Assembly (NCBI GenBank): GCA_024195265.1
Contig: JAJLRJ010000002.1
Coordinates: 21,911,070 to 21,975,069 of the forward strand
DNA: 64,000 bases
Source: Dendrophyllia cribrosa
Lineage: Eukaryota; Cnidaria; Anthozoa; Scleractinia; Dendrophylliidae
Reading direction: 5' to 3'
Below the pieces are notes generated by a model that saw nothing but the letters and a program-made list of their open reading frames with translations, had not been told where the DNA came from and ran no database searches. How positions within the stretch are numbered: the stretch's first letter is position 1; every line of letters starts with the position of its first letter. The translations under genes and the position numbers were made by a program. Shown in pieces: positions 48,221-60,200 of this stretch.

Positions 48221-51200
48221 GTAATAATATTGTAAGGGTAATATTCACCCCTCCCAGTCTGTATTTTGAAGAGTGTGTCCCCTGTAACACAAGCTCCGAA
48301 CAGTAATGTGTCCGGTTTTTAGACGCCAAATTTTTTCAGCTTTTTTGTTACGGATCAGTTCCAAACATGGGGGGACAGGGGGACGGGAGCCTGGGAGAAT
48401 AGGGAGCGGGAGGAGTATGGGAGGCGGGGGAGGAAAGGGAGGGAAGTGGAATGGCAGAAAGGGGGTGTTATGTATTTACCACACAGACGCCCTGTTGGAT
48501 CACAACGACTAGGCCATGTGGTTTATTCTCATTGGCTTACATACAAACTCAATAACCGCACACATTATGGCGAGCAGTATTGCCATACGTAACATCCCCC
48601 CTTTCCCTCAACAGTAACAATCAAAGCAATATTGTTACATGAACTAAATAAAATGTTCAGTATTGTTTGTAATCAAGAGTGTCTCCATTTCTATGAGTAG
48701 TTCATCACAAGTCTAATCTGATAGGTTTCCTGACTTGTCTGCCTCTGCGAGCTACGTACGGCCGGGAGCTCATGGTCTCTGCGGCATCTGTTACAGTTGG
48801 TACACCCTGAGATTGACTCCTATGGGCGTGAGGAGGATACTGATGATCTTTGGGGTCCTGGGTTGGACATTCTACAGGTGCTGTTCCGGATGGGGGTTGT
48901 GGTGCCGCACGTGTGCTTGGGGTGTCTGGTTCTGGCTGTAGGACAGTGTTTGTACATGTATGGCATTTCTGATATCCTGCATAGGAATTTGGTGTGTTGG
49001 TTCTCAGGGCGACTCTATTCCATCTTATCCTTCCGTTCCTTGTGTCTACTACATATGACCGTGGTGTGGTGTTGCACTACTGTTGCTGCTTTCCACTCCT
49101 TTGATCCCGGCTCCGGTTTAACTCTTACATGGTCACCAGGTTTGAGGGGAGGCAACTCTTTAGTACCGTGAAGGTCATGGTAGAGCTTTTGTTTTTGCTT
49201 GCCCTCTTTCATTCTTTTTATCTCGCGAGTGCTGTATGCTTCAGGCTCCAGAAGACCACGTGCTATCGGTAACATAGTTCTCAACCTGCGGCCCATACAG
49301 AGTTGGGATGGTGACAGGTCAATGCCTGGAATCGGGGTGGCTCGGTAGTCTAACAGTGCCTTGTTCTTGTCCTTGTTCTTTTGCCACAATGACTTTACAG
49401 TTTTAACTGTAGCTTCTGCTTCACCATTTGCACAAGGATGTTTGGGACTCACCAAAACATGTTCAAAGTTGTAGCTGCTGGCAAAGTTTGCAAACTCCCG
49501 GCTTGCATACTGGATGCCACAGTCCGCGATAAGCCTTGAAGATATACCATGCCGACCAAAATGTTCTTTGAGAGCTTCTATGGTCTCCTGAATGTCAGGT
49601 CCTTCAATTTGGTGAACTCAATCTATTTCAAGTAGTAATCAACCAGCACTGTTTGCCTTCAAAGGTCAATATGTCTAATGCAGCCCTTGCCCATGGCAGA
49701 TCTGGGATGGCGCTTGGTATCAGTGGTTCTTTCTGCTGTGTTGCAGCATAGTCATGGCAAATGGTGCAGTTTTTTACTTTCTCTCTTTGATATGAGCACT
49801 CATGCCAGGCCAGTAGAGCACTTCCCTGGCTTGCTGCTTGCACTTCATGATTCCTAGGTGTGTCCTGTGTACTAGTTCAAGCATGGCTGGTCTCATGGAC
49901 AGAAGTATCATGATCCTCGTGCCTCGGTAGATCACACCATCAGTTACTGCTAGTTCATTGTGAGTGTCCCAGTACTGTCGGATGCTGTGTGGGACTTGTT
50001 GCTTTGTTTCTGGCCATCCAGCTTGAATAATGGTGTAAAGTTTGTTCTGTGTTTTCTTGGAGTTCTGAGTATTTTGTGTCAGTCATGGAGATTCGCTCCA
50101 GCATGTTTACTTGTAGATCATCTTCCTCAGGTGGTACTTCATTTTAGGCTTGCTCTACTGAGGGTGTCTGCCTGGAAGGTACTCAACTTTCAGGTCAAAA
50201 CCGCTCACTTTGAGGATCATTGTTTGCAGCCTTAATGGTGCTGTCGCCATAGGCTTCCTCAGTATTGTCTCCAGTGGCTTGTGGTCAGTTTGTACTTGGG
50301 TTGTTTTCCCCAGAATGTACTCCCTAAATTTCCGAGTGCTGAACACAATTGCCAGCATTTCTTTCTCGATAGGTGCCCAGTTGAGCTCTGATTTTCGCAG
50401 TTTGCGCGAGGCATAGGCTACCAGTCTTCTTTGTCATAGCACCGCACCGACTGCACTCTTGCTGGTGTCGCATTGTACAGTCACGTCTTTACTGATGTCA
50501 TAGTATGCTAGCACTTGAGCTTCACAACACAGATCTTTCAGTTTCTGGAATGCTGTTGCTTGTGGCTTGACCCAGTGGAAGAGAACATCCTTCTGTGTGA
50601 GTTCTCTCAACGGTGTTTCAACTTCCGCCAACATTGGGAGAAATTTAGCCAGATATTGAATGGATCCCAGAAAACAACAATAATAATAATAATAATAATA
50701 ACAAATATTTAAACAGGGTAGCCACTTCAGTTATACAACTGTTGTCAGTGTGGGCCCTGTAAAATAAAACTAAAATAAGAAATTTACAGAAAATTTATAT
50801 CTACAATTACGGATAAAAAACGACACACATCTTCTTTTGATGTGGGAGGTGGCATGTCTTTCATCGCCCTCACTTTCTCTGGGTCTGGTTTGAGTCCCTC
50901 TGCTGATATCATGTGGCCCACATATGGCACTTGCTGCTTTCATACTCTGACCTTGTCAAAGTTTAGCTTCAGATTGTAGCTCTTTGCACGGTGGAGTACG
51001 TGCTAAAGAACTGAATCATGGCGACTAATGTCATGCCCTGGTATCAGTATGTCATTCATGATGGCATAAGCATGGTCTATTCCCTCTGTACTAGCATTTC
51101 ATCCCTGGCCCTTTGGTACATTTCTGGTGTGGATTTGATTCCAAAAGGCAGTTTCAACCACCCGAATCTGCCTAGTGGAGTGTTCATTGTTGTCAGTAGG

Positions 51201-54200
51201 CTAGACTCGTAGTCTAGCTTCAATTGGAGGTACCCAATTTTTGGCATCAAGGACTGTGAAGACTTTGGCATCTGGTATCTTGGCTATGATCTCTTCTACT
51301 GTATGTAGTGGATAGTGCTCCAACTTGACTACACCTGTACTTTGTTGAGGTCAGATGGGTCTAGACAGATCCTGATCTTTTGACCTCAACACGATACCAC
51401 CATAGAGTTTACCCAGTCGGTAGGATGAGTCACTTTGGCGTGGACCATGCACAACGGGTTCTGCAGTCAATTTTAATGGAATATGTTCCAGACATGGTTC
51501 CCGATGCTTTCTCCAGGTCTGGGTGTTGGTCGAGGAGCTCCCTTAGACTAGTGTCTAGCTTGTGTACTCCTTGGACCAAGTTGAGGGCTTGACAAACTTC
51601 ACCAGAAAGTATGGGTTTCTGTTTACTGTCGATGACTTAGAATTTCACATTTGCTTCCATGTTCTTGTATCGTACAGGAAGGGTAGCATACCCTTTTGGT
51701 GTGATTCGGTGCTGGCTGTACGACACCAAGGTTTGGTTGGTTTCCTTGATCTGGGCACTAGGTGCTACTTGTTGCAGCTGAGTGGTGTTTATGATGCTTG
51801 CATAGGCACCAGTGTCAAGTTGGCACTGCAGGGTGCCATTGCCTACTTGCAAAGTCTCCCACCATACATAGATTCCACTGGTGTTTTGTTCACTACTCAC
51901 ACCATTCGTCTCTAGGCTTGCTACATGTAACAGGTGCACATCATTGGTGTTGCTTCCTTCATCACCGAAATAATCTTCACTGAGATTGCACATCTCAGTT
52001 AACAAATTGATTTTGTTCTTCTGGCTTCTGCACACTTGAGCAAAATGTCCTATTTTCTTGCATACTTTGCATGACTCATGTTTGGCTGGACATTTCTCTT
52101 GGGGCTTGTGACTGTCATATCCACACATTGTGCATCTTGATGACTTGTCATTGTTCCCCGTTGATTTGCTTTGTTTCCTTTGATTCTGCGTCTCTTAGAT
52201 GAACCATTTCTGTTTGTCACTTTGTTGATTTCTACTTTGGGGTCTTCCCCCGCCATAACTTGTATCCCATCCTTGGTTGCTTCGAACATTCGACCTATGT
52301 CAAAGGCTGTGTCGAGGGTGAGGTTTTTACTTTTCTCTAAACAATGTTGTCTCACTTGTTCGTCCAGAGACTTGCAAGTGATGGCATTTCAATCCACGGG
52401 CTAGTAGCTTCAGATCAGTGACAATAGAGTCAAAGGTTTCACTCAGTAGTTGCCGCCATCTGTCGAACTTGACGGCTGACATAATCGGGTTCTTTTTTAC
52501 TTCAAGGTGCGTTTTAAATTTACCGGCGACTCGTTCGAGTACATCTCTTTCACTGACATTTTGCCTGGTTTCGCCCATTCCAATTTGCACAGTGTCCCAC
52601 CGAAAGGTGAGGTAGATTTCCCGACCCTTGTCGCCGATGAAACTCACAAGGTTGCATATTTTCTCCTTCTCGGAGCATTTGCTGAGCGGTCCTCTGAAGG
52701 CGAATTCACAGTGTTGATAAAACCTTTCCCACTCTTTACTCATATCGGAAGCAGCCCAGTTCATGTTTGGCCAGTGATACGATGAATTGGTCGCTGGTGG
52801 CTCGGAATCCCACTACATGTAGGCACCACGTTATGTATTTACCACACAGATGCCATGTTGCATCACAATGACTTGGCCATGTGGTTTATTCTCATTGGCT
52901 CACATACAAAATCAGTAACCGTGCACATTATGGCCAGCGGTATTGCCATACATAACAGGGGGAGGGAAATGCTAAATGCGGGGCGGGAGTAACATGCAAA
53001 AGGGCTGGAGTTGTGAGAAAAAGGTACGGTAAGCGGGAGAACAGGTTACAGGAGGTGGGAGGTTCTGACCCCCCTGTCCCCCCAAACAGGGTACTTATGG
53101 TATATATACTAGTTTTGAAGTGCTTTATGACATGACAGACATACTTTTAACCAATCAATTTGTTCCCAGTCCACAACTTGTTTCTAAAGTGGCCAATGCA
53201 AATTTATGGACCCAATAATGGGCAGGGTGGGGGGGGGGGGGATTTTTAACCCCCAAGAAATTCTTTAACTGATAGTTTTGTGCATTTTCAGACCACCTTG
53301 GCTCACATTGTAGCCAACTCGGCTAAATGCAGCAATAAAGCTCGATTTGTACAGTTGTCAGCAACCACCAGTGGCATAAATGATGTCAAAGAAGTTGTGA
53401 AAGTGGCGAAGAATGAACAGCAAATGTTTAAACGCAAGACAATTTTGTTTGTGGATGAGATACACAGGTTCAATAAACTACAACAGGTAAGCTAGGTTGA
53501 TTTGAGGGTGATCAACATCTATTTTCTCCTTACATAGTTAATGCACTGACAAGTGGATAGGTGTGGAGAAGAATGAAAATAAAGACACTGAGCACACACT
53601 ATTCAAATTGACACTCTTGATTGGGCAGACAGTACATAGGCAAATGTGGCAGTATGGTGGTGTAGTGATTAGCATGTTGCACTTTTAACCTGAGTAAGGC
53701 TGTCACTAATTTTTAAATAACCGGAGAAATTTGAAAAGTAACCAGAGAAAAAAACAGTTCTGTTAGAAGCATTGCCTTGTTTGGCTCTGAAGTGAAATTA
53801 CCAGGGGAAATCCCTGGCCCTGCCTTTACTGACAGCTCTGACCTGAAGGTCAATGAATCCAGGCCTGGTCTCTTCCTGTTATGTTTTTACCACACAGACG
53901 CCATGTTGGATCACAAACACTCAACCATGTGGTTTATTCTCATTGGCTAACATACAAACTCAATAACTGCGCACATTATGGCCAGCGGTATTGCCATACA
54001 TAACATCCCCCCTTTCCCTCAACAGTAACAATCAAAGAAATATTGTAACATGAACTAAATAAAATGTTCAGTATTGTTTGTAATCAAAAGTGTCCTCATT
54101 TCTATGAGTAGTTCATCACAAGTCTAATCTGATGGGTTTCCTGACTTGTCTGCCTCTGCGAGTTACATACGGCGGTGAGCTCATGGTCTCAGCGGCATCT

Positions 54201-57200
54201 GTTACAGTTGGTACACCCTGAGATGGACTCCTTTGGGCATGAGGAGGATATTGATGATCTTTGGGGTCCTGGGTTGGACATTCTACTGGTACTTGTGCTG
54301 TTCCGGATGGGGGTTGTGGTGCCGCACGTGTGCTTGGGGTGTCTGGTTCTGGCTGTAGGACAGTGTTTGTACATGTATGGCGTTTCTGATATCCTGCGAA
54401 GGAGTTTGGTGTGTCGGTTCTCAGGGCGACTCTATTCCGTCTTATCCTTCGGTCCCCCGTGTCTACTACATATGACCGTGGTGTGGTGTGGTGTCGCACT
54501 ACTGTTGCTGCTTTCCACTCCTTTGATCCCGGCTCCGGTTTGACTCTTACATGGTCGCCAGGTTTGAGGGGAGGCAACTCTTTGGTACCACGACGGTCAT
54601 GGTAGAGCTTTTGTTTTTGCTTTCCCTCTTTCATTCTTCTTTTTATCTCACGAGTGTTGTATGCTTCAGGCTCCAGTAGACCACGTGCTATCGGTAACAT
54701 AGTTCTCAACCTGCGGCCCATACAGAGTTGGGATGGTGACAGGTCAATGCCTGGAATCGGGGTGGCTCGGTAGTCTAACAGTGCCTTGTTCTTGTCCTTG
54801 TTCTTTCGCCACAACGACTTTACAGTTTTAACTGCAGCTTCTGCTTCACCGTTTGCACAAGGATGTTTGGGGCTCACCAAAACATGTTCAAAGTTGTAGC
54901 TACTGGCAAAGTTTGCAAACTCCCGGCTTGCATACTGGGTGTCACAGTCCGTGATAAGCCTTGAAGGTATACCATGCCGACCAAAATGTTCTTTGAGAGC
55001 TTCTATGGTCTCCTGAGATGTCAGGTCTTTCAATTTGGTGAACTCAATGTATTTCGAGTAGTAATCGACCAGCACTAGGTACTGTTCGCCTTCGAAAGTC
55101 AATATGTCCGACGCAGCCCTTGCCCATGGCAGATCTGGGATGGCGCTTGGTATCAGTGGTTTGTTCTGCTGTGTTGCAGCGTAGTCATGGCAAATGGTGC
55201 AGTTTTTGACTTTCTCTTCTATCTGAGCACTCATGCCCGGCCAGTAGAGTGCTTCCCTGGCTCGCTGCTTGCACTTCACGATTCCAAGGTGTGTCCCGTG
55301 TACTAGTTCAAGCATGGCTGGTCTCATGGATGGGGGTATCACGATCCTCATGCCTCGGTAGATCACACCATCAGTTACTGCTAGTTCATCGCGAGTGTCC
55401 CAGTACTGTCGGATGCTGTGTGGGACTTGTTGCTTTGTTTCTGGCCATCCCGCTTGAATAATGGTGTAAAGCTCGTGCAGCTCATTCGCTGTGTTTTCTT
55501 GGAGTTCTGAGTATTTTGCGTCAGTAATGGAGATTCGCTCCAGCATGTTCACTTGTAGATCATCTTCCTCAGGTGGTACTTCATTTAGGCTTGCTCTACT
55601 GAGGGTGTCTGCAAGGACTTGTTTCTTGCCTGGGAGGTACTCAACTTTCAGGTCAAAACCGCTTACTTTGAAGATCATCGTTTGCAGCCTTAATGGTGCT
55701 GTCGCCATAGGCTTCCTCAGTATTGTCTCCAGTGGCTTGTGGTCAGTTTGTACTTGGGTTGTTTTCCCCAGAATGTACTCCCTAAACTTCTGAGTGCTGA
55801 ACACAATTGCCAGCATTTCTTTCTCGATAGGTGCCCAGTTGAGCTCTGATTTTCGCAGTTTGCGGGAGGCATAGGCTACCGGTTTGCCTTCTTGTAATAG
55901 CACCGCACCGACTGCACTTTTGCTGGCGTCGCATTGTACAGTCACCTCTTTATTGACGTCATAGTATGCCAGCACTGGAGCTTCACAGCACAGATCTTTC
56001 AGTTTCTGGAATGCTGTTGCTTGTGGCTTGTCCCAGTGGAAGAGAACATCCTTCTGTGTAAGTTCTCTCAACGGTGTTTCAACTTCCGCTAACATTGGGA
56101 GAAATTTGGCCAGATACTGAATGGATCCCAGAAAACGACGCACATCTTCTTTTGATGTGGGAGGTGGCATGTCTTTCATCGCTCTCACTTTCTCCGGGTC
56201 TGGTTTGAGTCCCTCTGCTGATATTATGTGGCCCACATATGGCACTTGCTGCTTTCGTACTCTGACCTTGTCAAAGTTTAGCTTCAGGTTGTAGCTCTTT
56301 GCTCGGTGGAGTACTTGCTGAAGAACTGAATCATGGTGACTAATGTCACGCCCTGCAATCAGTATGTCATCCATGATGGCATAAGCATGGTCTATGCCCT
56401 CTAGCATTTCATCCATGGCCCTTTGGTACATTTCTGGTGCGGATTTGATTCCAAAAGGCAGTTTCAACCACCTGAATCTGCCTAGTGGAGTGTTCATTGT
56501 TGTCAGTAGGCTAGACTCGTAGTCTAATTTCAATTGGAGGTACCCACTTTTGGCATCAAGGACTGTGAAGACTTTGGCATTTGGAATCTTGGCTACGATC
56601 TCTTCTACTGTAGGTATTGGATAGTGCTCCCGCTTGACTGCTTTGTTGAGGTCAGATGGGTCTAGACAGATCCTGATCTTTTCACCTCGACACGATACCA
56701 CCATAGAGTTTACCCAGTCGGTAGGATGAGTCACTTTGGCGAGGTGCCCTTCTTCCTCCATTTCTTGGAGTTTGGCCGTGATCTTGGGAAGGAGTGCAGC
56801 AGCTTGTCTGCGAGGACCATGCACTACGGGTTCTGCAGTTGGGTCAATTTTAATGGAATATGTTCCAGGCATGGTTCCCGACGCTTTCTCCAGGTCTGGG
56901 TGTTGGTCGAGGAGCTCCCTTAGACTAGAGTCTAGCTTGTGTACTCGTTTGACCAAGTTGAGGGTTTGACAAACTTCACCTGAGAGTATGGGTTTCTGTT
57001 TACTGTCGATGACATAGAATTTCACATTTGCTTCCATGTTCTTGTATCGTACAGGAAGGGTAGCATACCCTTTCGGTGTGATTCGGTGCTGACTGTACGA
57101 CACTAAGGTTTGGTTGGTTTCCTTGATCTGGGCGCCAGGTGCTACTTGTTTCAGCTGAGTGGTGTTTATGACGCTTGCATAGGCACCAGTGTCAAGTTGG

Positions 57201-60200
57201 CACTGCAGGGTGCCGTTGCCTACTTGCAAAGTCTCCCACCATTCATCAATTCCACTGGTGTTTTGTTCACTACTCACACCATTCATCTCTAGACTTGCTA
57301 CATGTAACAGGTGTTCATTGGTGTTGGCTCCTTCTTCATCACTGGAGTAATCTTCACTGAGATCGCCCACCTCAGTTAACAAATTGATTTTGTTCTTTTG
57401 GCTTCTGCACACTTGAGCAAAATGTCCTATTTTCTTGCATATTTTGCATGACTCGTGTTTGGCTGGACATTTCTCTTGGGGTTTGTGACTGTCATATCCA
57501 CACCTTGTGCATCTTGATGACTTGTCATTGTTCCCCGTTGATTTGCTTTGTTTCCTTTGATTTCCTCGTCTCTTAGATGAACCATTACTCCTTGTCACTT
57601 TGTTGACTTCTACTTTGAGGTCTTCCCCTGCCATAACTTGCATTCCATCCTTGGTTGCTTCGAACATTCGACCAATGTCAATGGCTGTGTCGAGGGTGAG
57701 GTTTTTACTTTTCTCTAAACAACGTTGTCTCACTCGTTCGTCCAGAGACTTGCAAGCGATGGCGTTCCGAATTAACTTCTTCGTTTCAGTGATGTCCAAT
57801 CCACGGGCTAGTAGCTTCAGATCGGTGGCAAAAGAGTCAAAGGTTTCACCCGGTAGTTGGCGCCTTCTGTCGAACTTGACAGCTGCCATAATCGGGTTCT
57901 TTTTGGCTTCGAGGTGAGTCTTAAATTTACCGGCGACCCGTTCGAGTACATCTCTTTCACTGACATTTTGCCTGGTTTCGCCCGTTCCAATTTGCACAGT
58001 GTCCCACTGAAAGGTGAGGTAGATTTCCCGGCCCTTGTCGCCGACGAAACTCATGAGGTTGCATATCTTCTCCTTCTCGGAGCATTTGCTGAGCGGTCCT
58101 CCGAAGGCGAATTCGCAGTGTTGATAGAACCTTTCCCACTCTTTACTCAAATAGGAAGCAGCCCAGTTCATGTTTGCCCAGTGATACGATGAATTGGCGT
58201 ATCCTTCTGCCATTTTGATCCGGTTCGCGTTGTCTTGGTGGCTCGGAATCCCACTACATAGACACCATGTTATGTTTTTACCACACAGACGCCATGTTGG
58301 ATCACAAACACTCAACCATGTGGTTTATTCTCATTGGCTAACATACAAACTCAATAACTGCGCACATTATGGCCAGCGGTATTGCCATACATAACACTTC
58401 CGTTGTGTTGTTTCCTTAGACAAGAAACTTTTCTCCACTTTGTCCCTCTCCATCCAAGTGTATAAATGGGTACCAGCAACATAATTCCTGGGATAACCCT
58501 GCAATGGACTAGCATCCCATCCAGGGGGGAGTAGCAATATTCCTATATTGCTTCATGCTACAGATGATACAGAAGCCAGGTTAAGCTCCGGCTGTGTGGG
58601 ATGCCTGTGGTATGGGCATCCTGTGGGTCCTGTGCAACCATACCTTTTCCTACCTTTACATAGGCAAAGTCCCAAAATTTCATTCCATATTTACGGTAAA
58701 AACACTTATACATATTATGTAGGTTTACATAATACAGGTTTGACTATAGTAGTCTTCTGGGGATATTGTCTTGAAAGGGTTAAGTACCAACAAAGTTGTA
58801 TGCATTTGTGCAAAAAGTGTATCAAAGATGTAGGCCAAACAACACAAAAAGCTTACCAGTTAACAGTTTTATTTGCATATATGGTAAGCACAAATGTTGT
58901 AAAAACACAATTAATTGAAATCAATTTCTGAGCAGTCCATTTAGTGATCTATGAAATTTGGACCACTAAGGGAACGAATCAGAATTCTTCTTTACATCAT
59001 AGTTCAGTTCAGCCATTTTACAAACATCATCTAAATACAGATTCATTTTCTCTGCAGGATACGTTCCTCCCACATGTTGAAAATGGAACAATAACCTTGA
59101 TAGGAGCAACAACAGAGAACCCATCATTCCAGCTAAACAACGCCCTGCTCAGCCGTTGTAGAGTCATAGTCCTTGAGAAACTGACAGTGGAACATGTGGA
59201 GCAGATCTTGAAAAATGCCTTAGATAGCATGGGAGTGTTGACTAGTAAGGAGGATTCAATGGAAAAGAAGGAGGAACAGCTCACATCTGAGTACAGGTGG
59301 GATCTTTTGAGGCATTTTAATTTTGGGAGCTACTCTAATGTAGTCAGCCTTCTGGTAACATAGAAGCCCCTCTAAGGTGGACGCATCCCTAAGGCATATA
59401 TCCTAAGGCCCTTAGGTGCTAACACCCTAAGTCATATAACCCTCTGAATGCATGAATGTGTAGCACTTTTAGAAAGACATCTACCTCTCTGTATGGTGGG
59501 TCTTCTTTGATAGACACATCCCTACGGTAGACAACTATCTGACTTGAAAGCATCTGTACATAAGATAGACATGGCTTGCACTCATCTACATGTAACACAT
59601 TTCTAACATGGACACCTGTAAGGTGACACATCCCCAAAGCAAACTCCCATCTAACATGAAAGCATCTCTAAGATAAAAACAAAAACAACATGGATATGTT
59701 GTAAGTTAAAATTATTTTTGGTTAAAAATTTATTTCAAACTAGGTTAATATTTATTTTCCTTTGTCCTAGATTCATTAATATAATCTCAGACAAAGGAAA
59801 ATAAAAATTAACCTAGTTTGAAATAATTTTTAACCTAAAATAATTTTACAGATACCTCTGTAATCAGTGCAACACTTTGGTAGACATATACCTAAGGCAG
59901 ACACCCATCTAACATGAATACCCTCTAGAGCTGGACACCTTTGTATGATGGAAACTAGCCTTAAAGCACATACTTTGCTAAGGCAGGCACCTCTTTAAGG
60001 TATATGTTGTGGTGCAATTTTATCCTTGGTGCAAATTTGTTTTTCCTTTGTTTTTGGCTATGGTAATGTATGATAATAAGTTTTAAACAAAGGAAAATTA
60101 AACAAATTTGCACCAAGGATAAAATTGCACCACAACATGTACACCTCTATGCATATGGTAGAACTCCTCTAAGGACATATCTGAACAAAAATCAAATGTC

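Larger units (their letters stand above)
48466..52957 (-). mobile_element. Ty3/Gypsy element, older degraded copy
   Basis: 129-bp LTRs at 48466-48594 and 52829-52957 differ at about 14 sites. GGGGG flanks both sides (48461-48465, 52958-52962). Minus-strand gag, zinc knuckle, protease, RT, RNase H and integrase pieces appear in element order but with stops and frameshifts. An insert of about 140 bp starting with an AAT microsatellite sits in pol near 50675-50815. The sequence is a sister to the intact copy at 53877-58396. Confidence 0.92.
48359..53096. mobile_element. G-rich foldback split by a Gypsy insertion
   Basis: Left end CCAAACATGGGGGGACAGGG and right end complement (TGTTTGGGGGGACAGGGGGG) are inverted repeats. 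Between them is purine-rich GGGAGCGGGAGG-type sequence, interrupted by Gypsy copy 1. Confidence 0.65.
53877..58396 (-). mobile_element. Intact Ty3/Gypsy LTR retrotransposon
   Basis: 129-bp LTRs, TG...CA ends, 5-bp target duplication CTTCC (53872-53876 and 58397-58401), primer-binding site, polypurine tract and one open gag-pol frame. The LTRs look identical by eye, which indicates a very recent insertion. It is antisense to WRNIP1, in intron 2, total 4520 bp. Domain order gag-PR-RT-RH-INT places it in Ty3/Gypsy (Metaviridae). Confidence 0.95.
53646..58545 (+). mobile_element. tRNA-derived SINE split by the intact Gypsy element
   Basis: TATGGTGGTGTAGTGATTAG (53655 on) and AGGCCTGGTCTCTTCC lead up to the LTR; GTTGTGTTGTTTCCTTAGAC resumes after it. 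Joined, these match the minus-strand SINE at 34505-34720. A smaller insert with ACCTGA repeats on both sides (about 53693-53850, ends AGGCTGTCA and TGACAGCT) also interrupts the SINE head. Confidence 0.78.

Noticed and set aside
54175..58192. Plus-strand frames over the Gypsy element
   Set aside because: Antisense shadows of gag-pol with no recognisable domains.
58214..58315. Upstream ATG at 58315 extending gag-pol by 34 codons
   Set aside because: It lies in the 5' LTR and the extension reads through the primer-binding site; the ATG at 58213 is followed directly by gag-like sequence.
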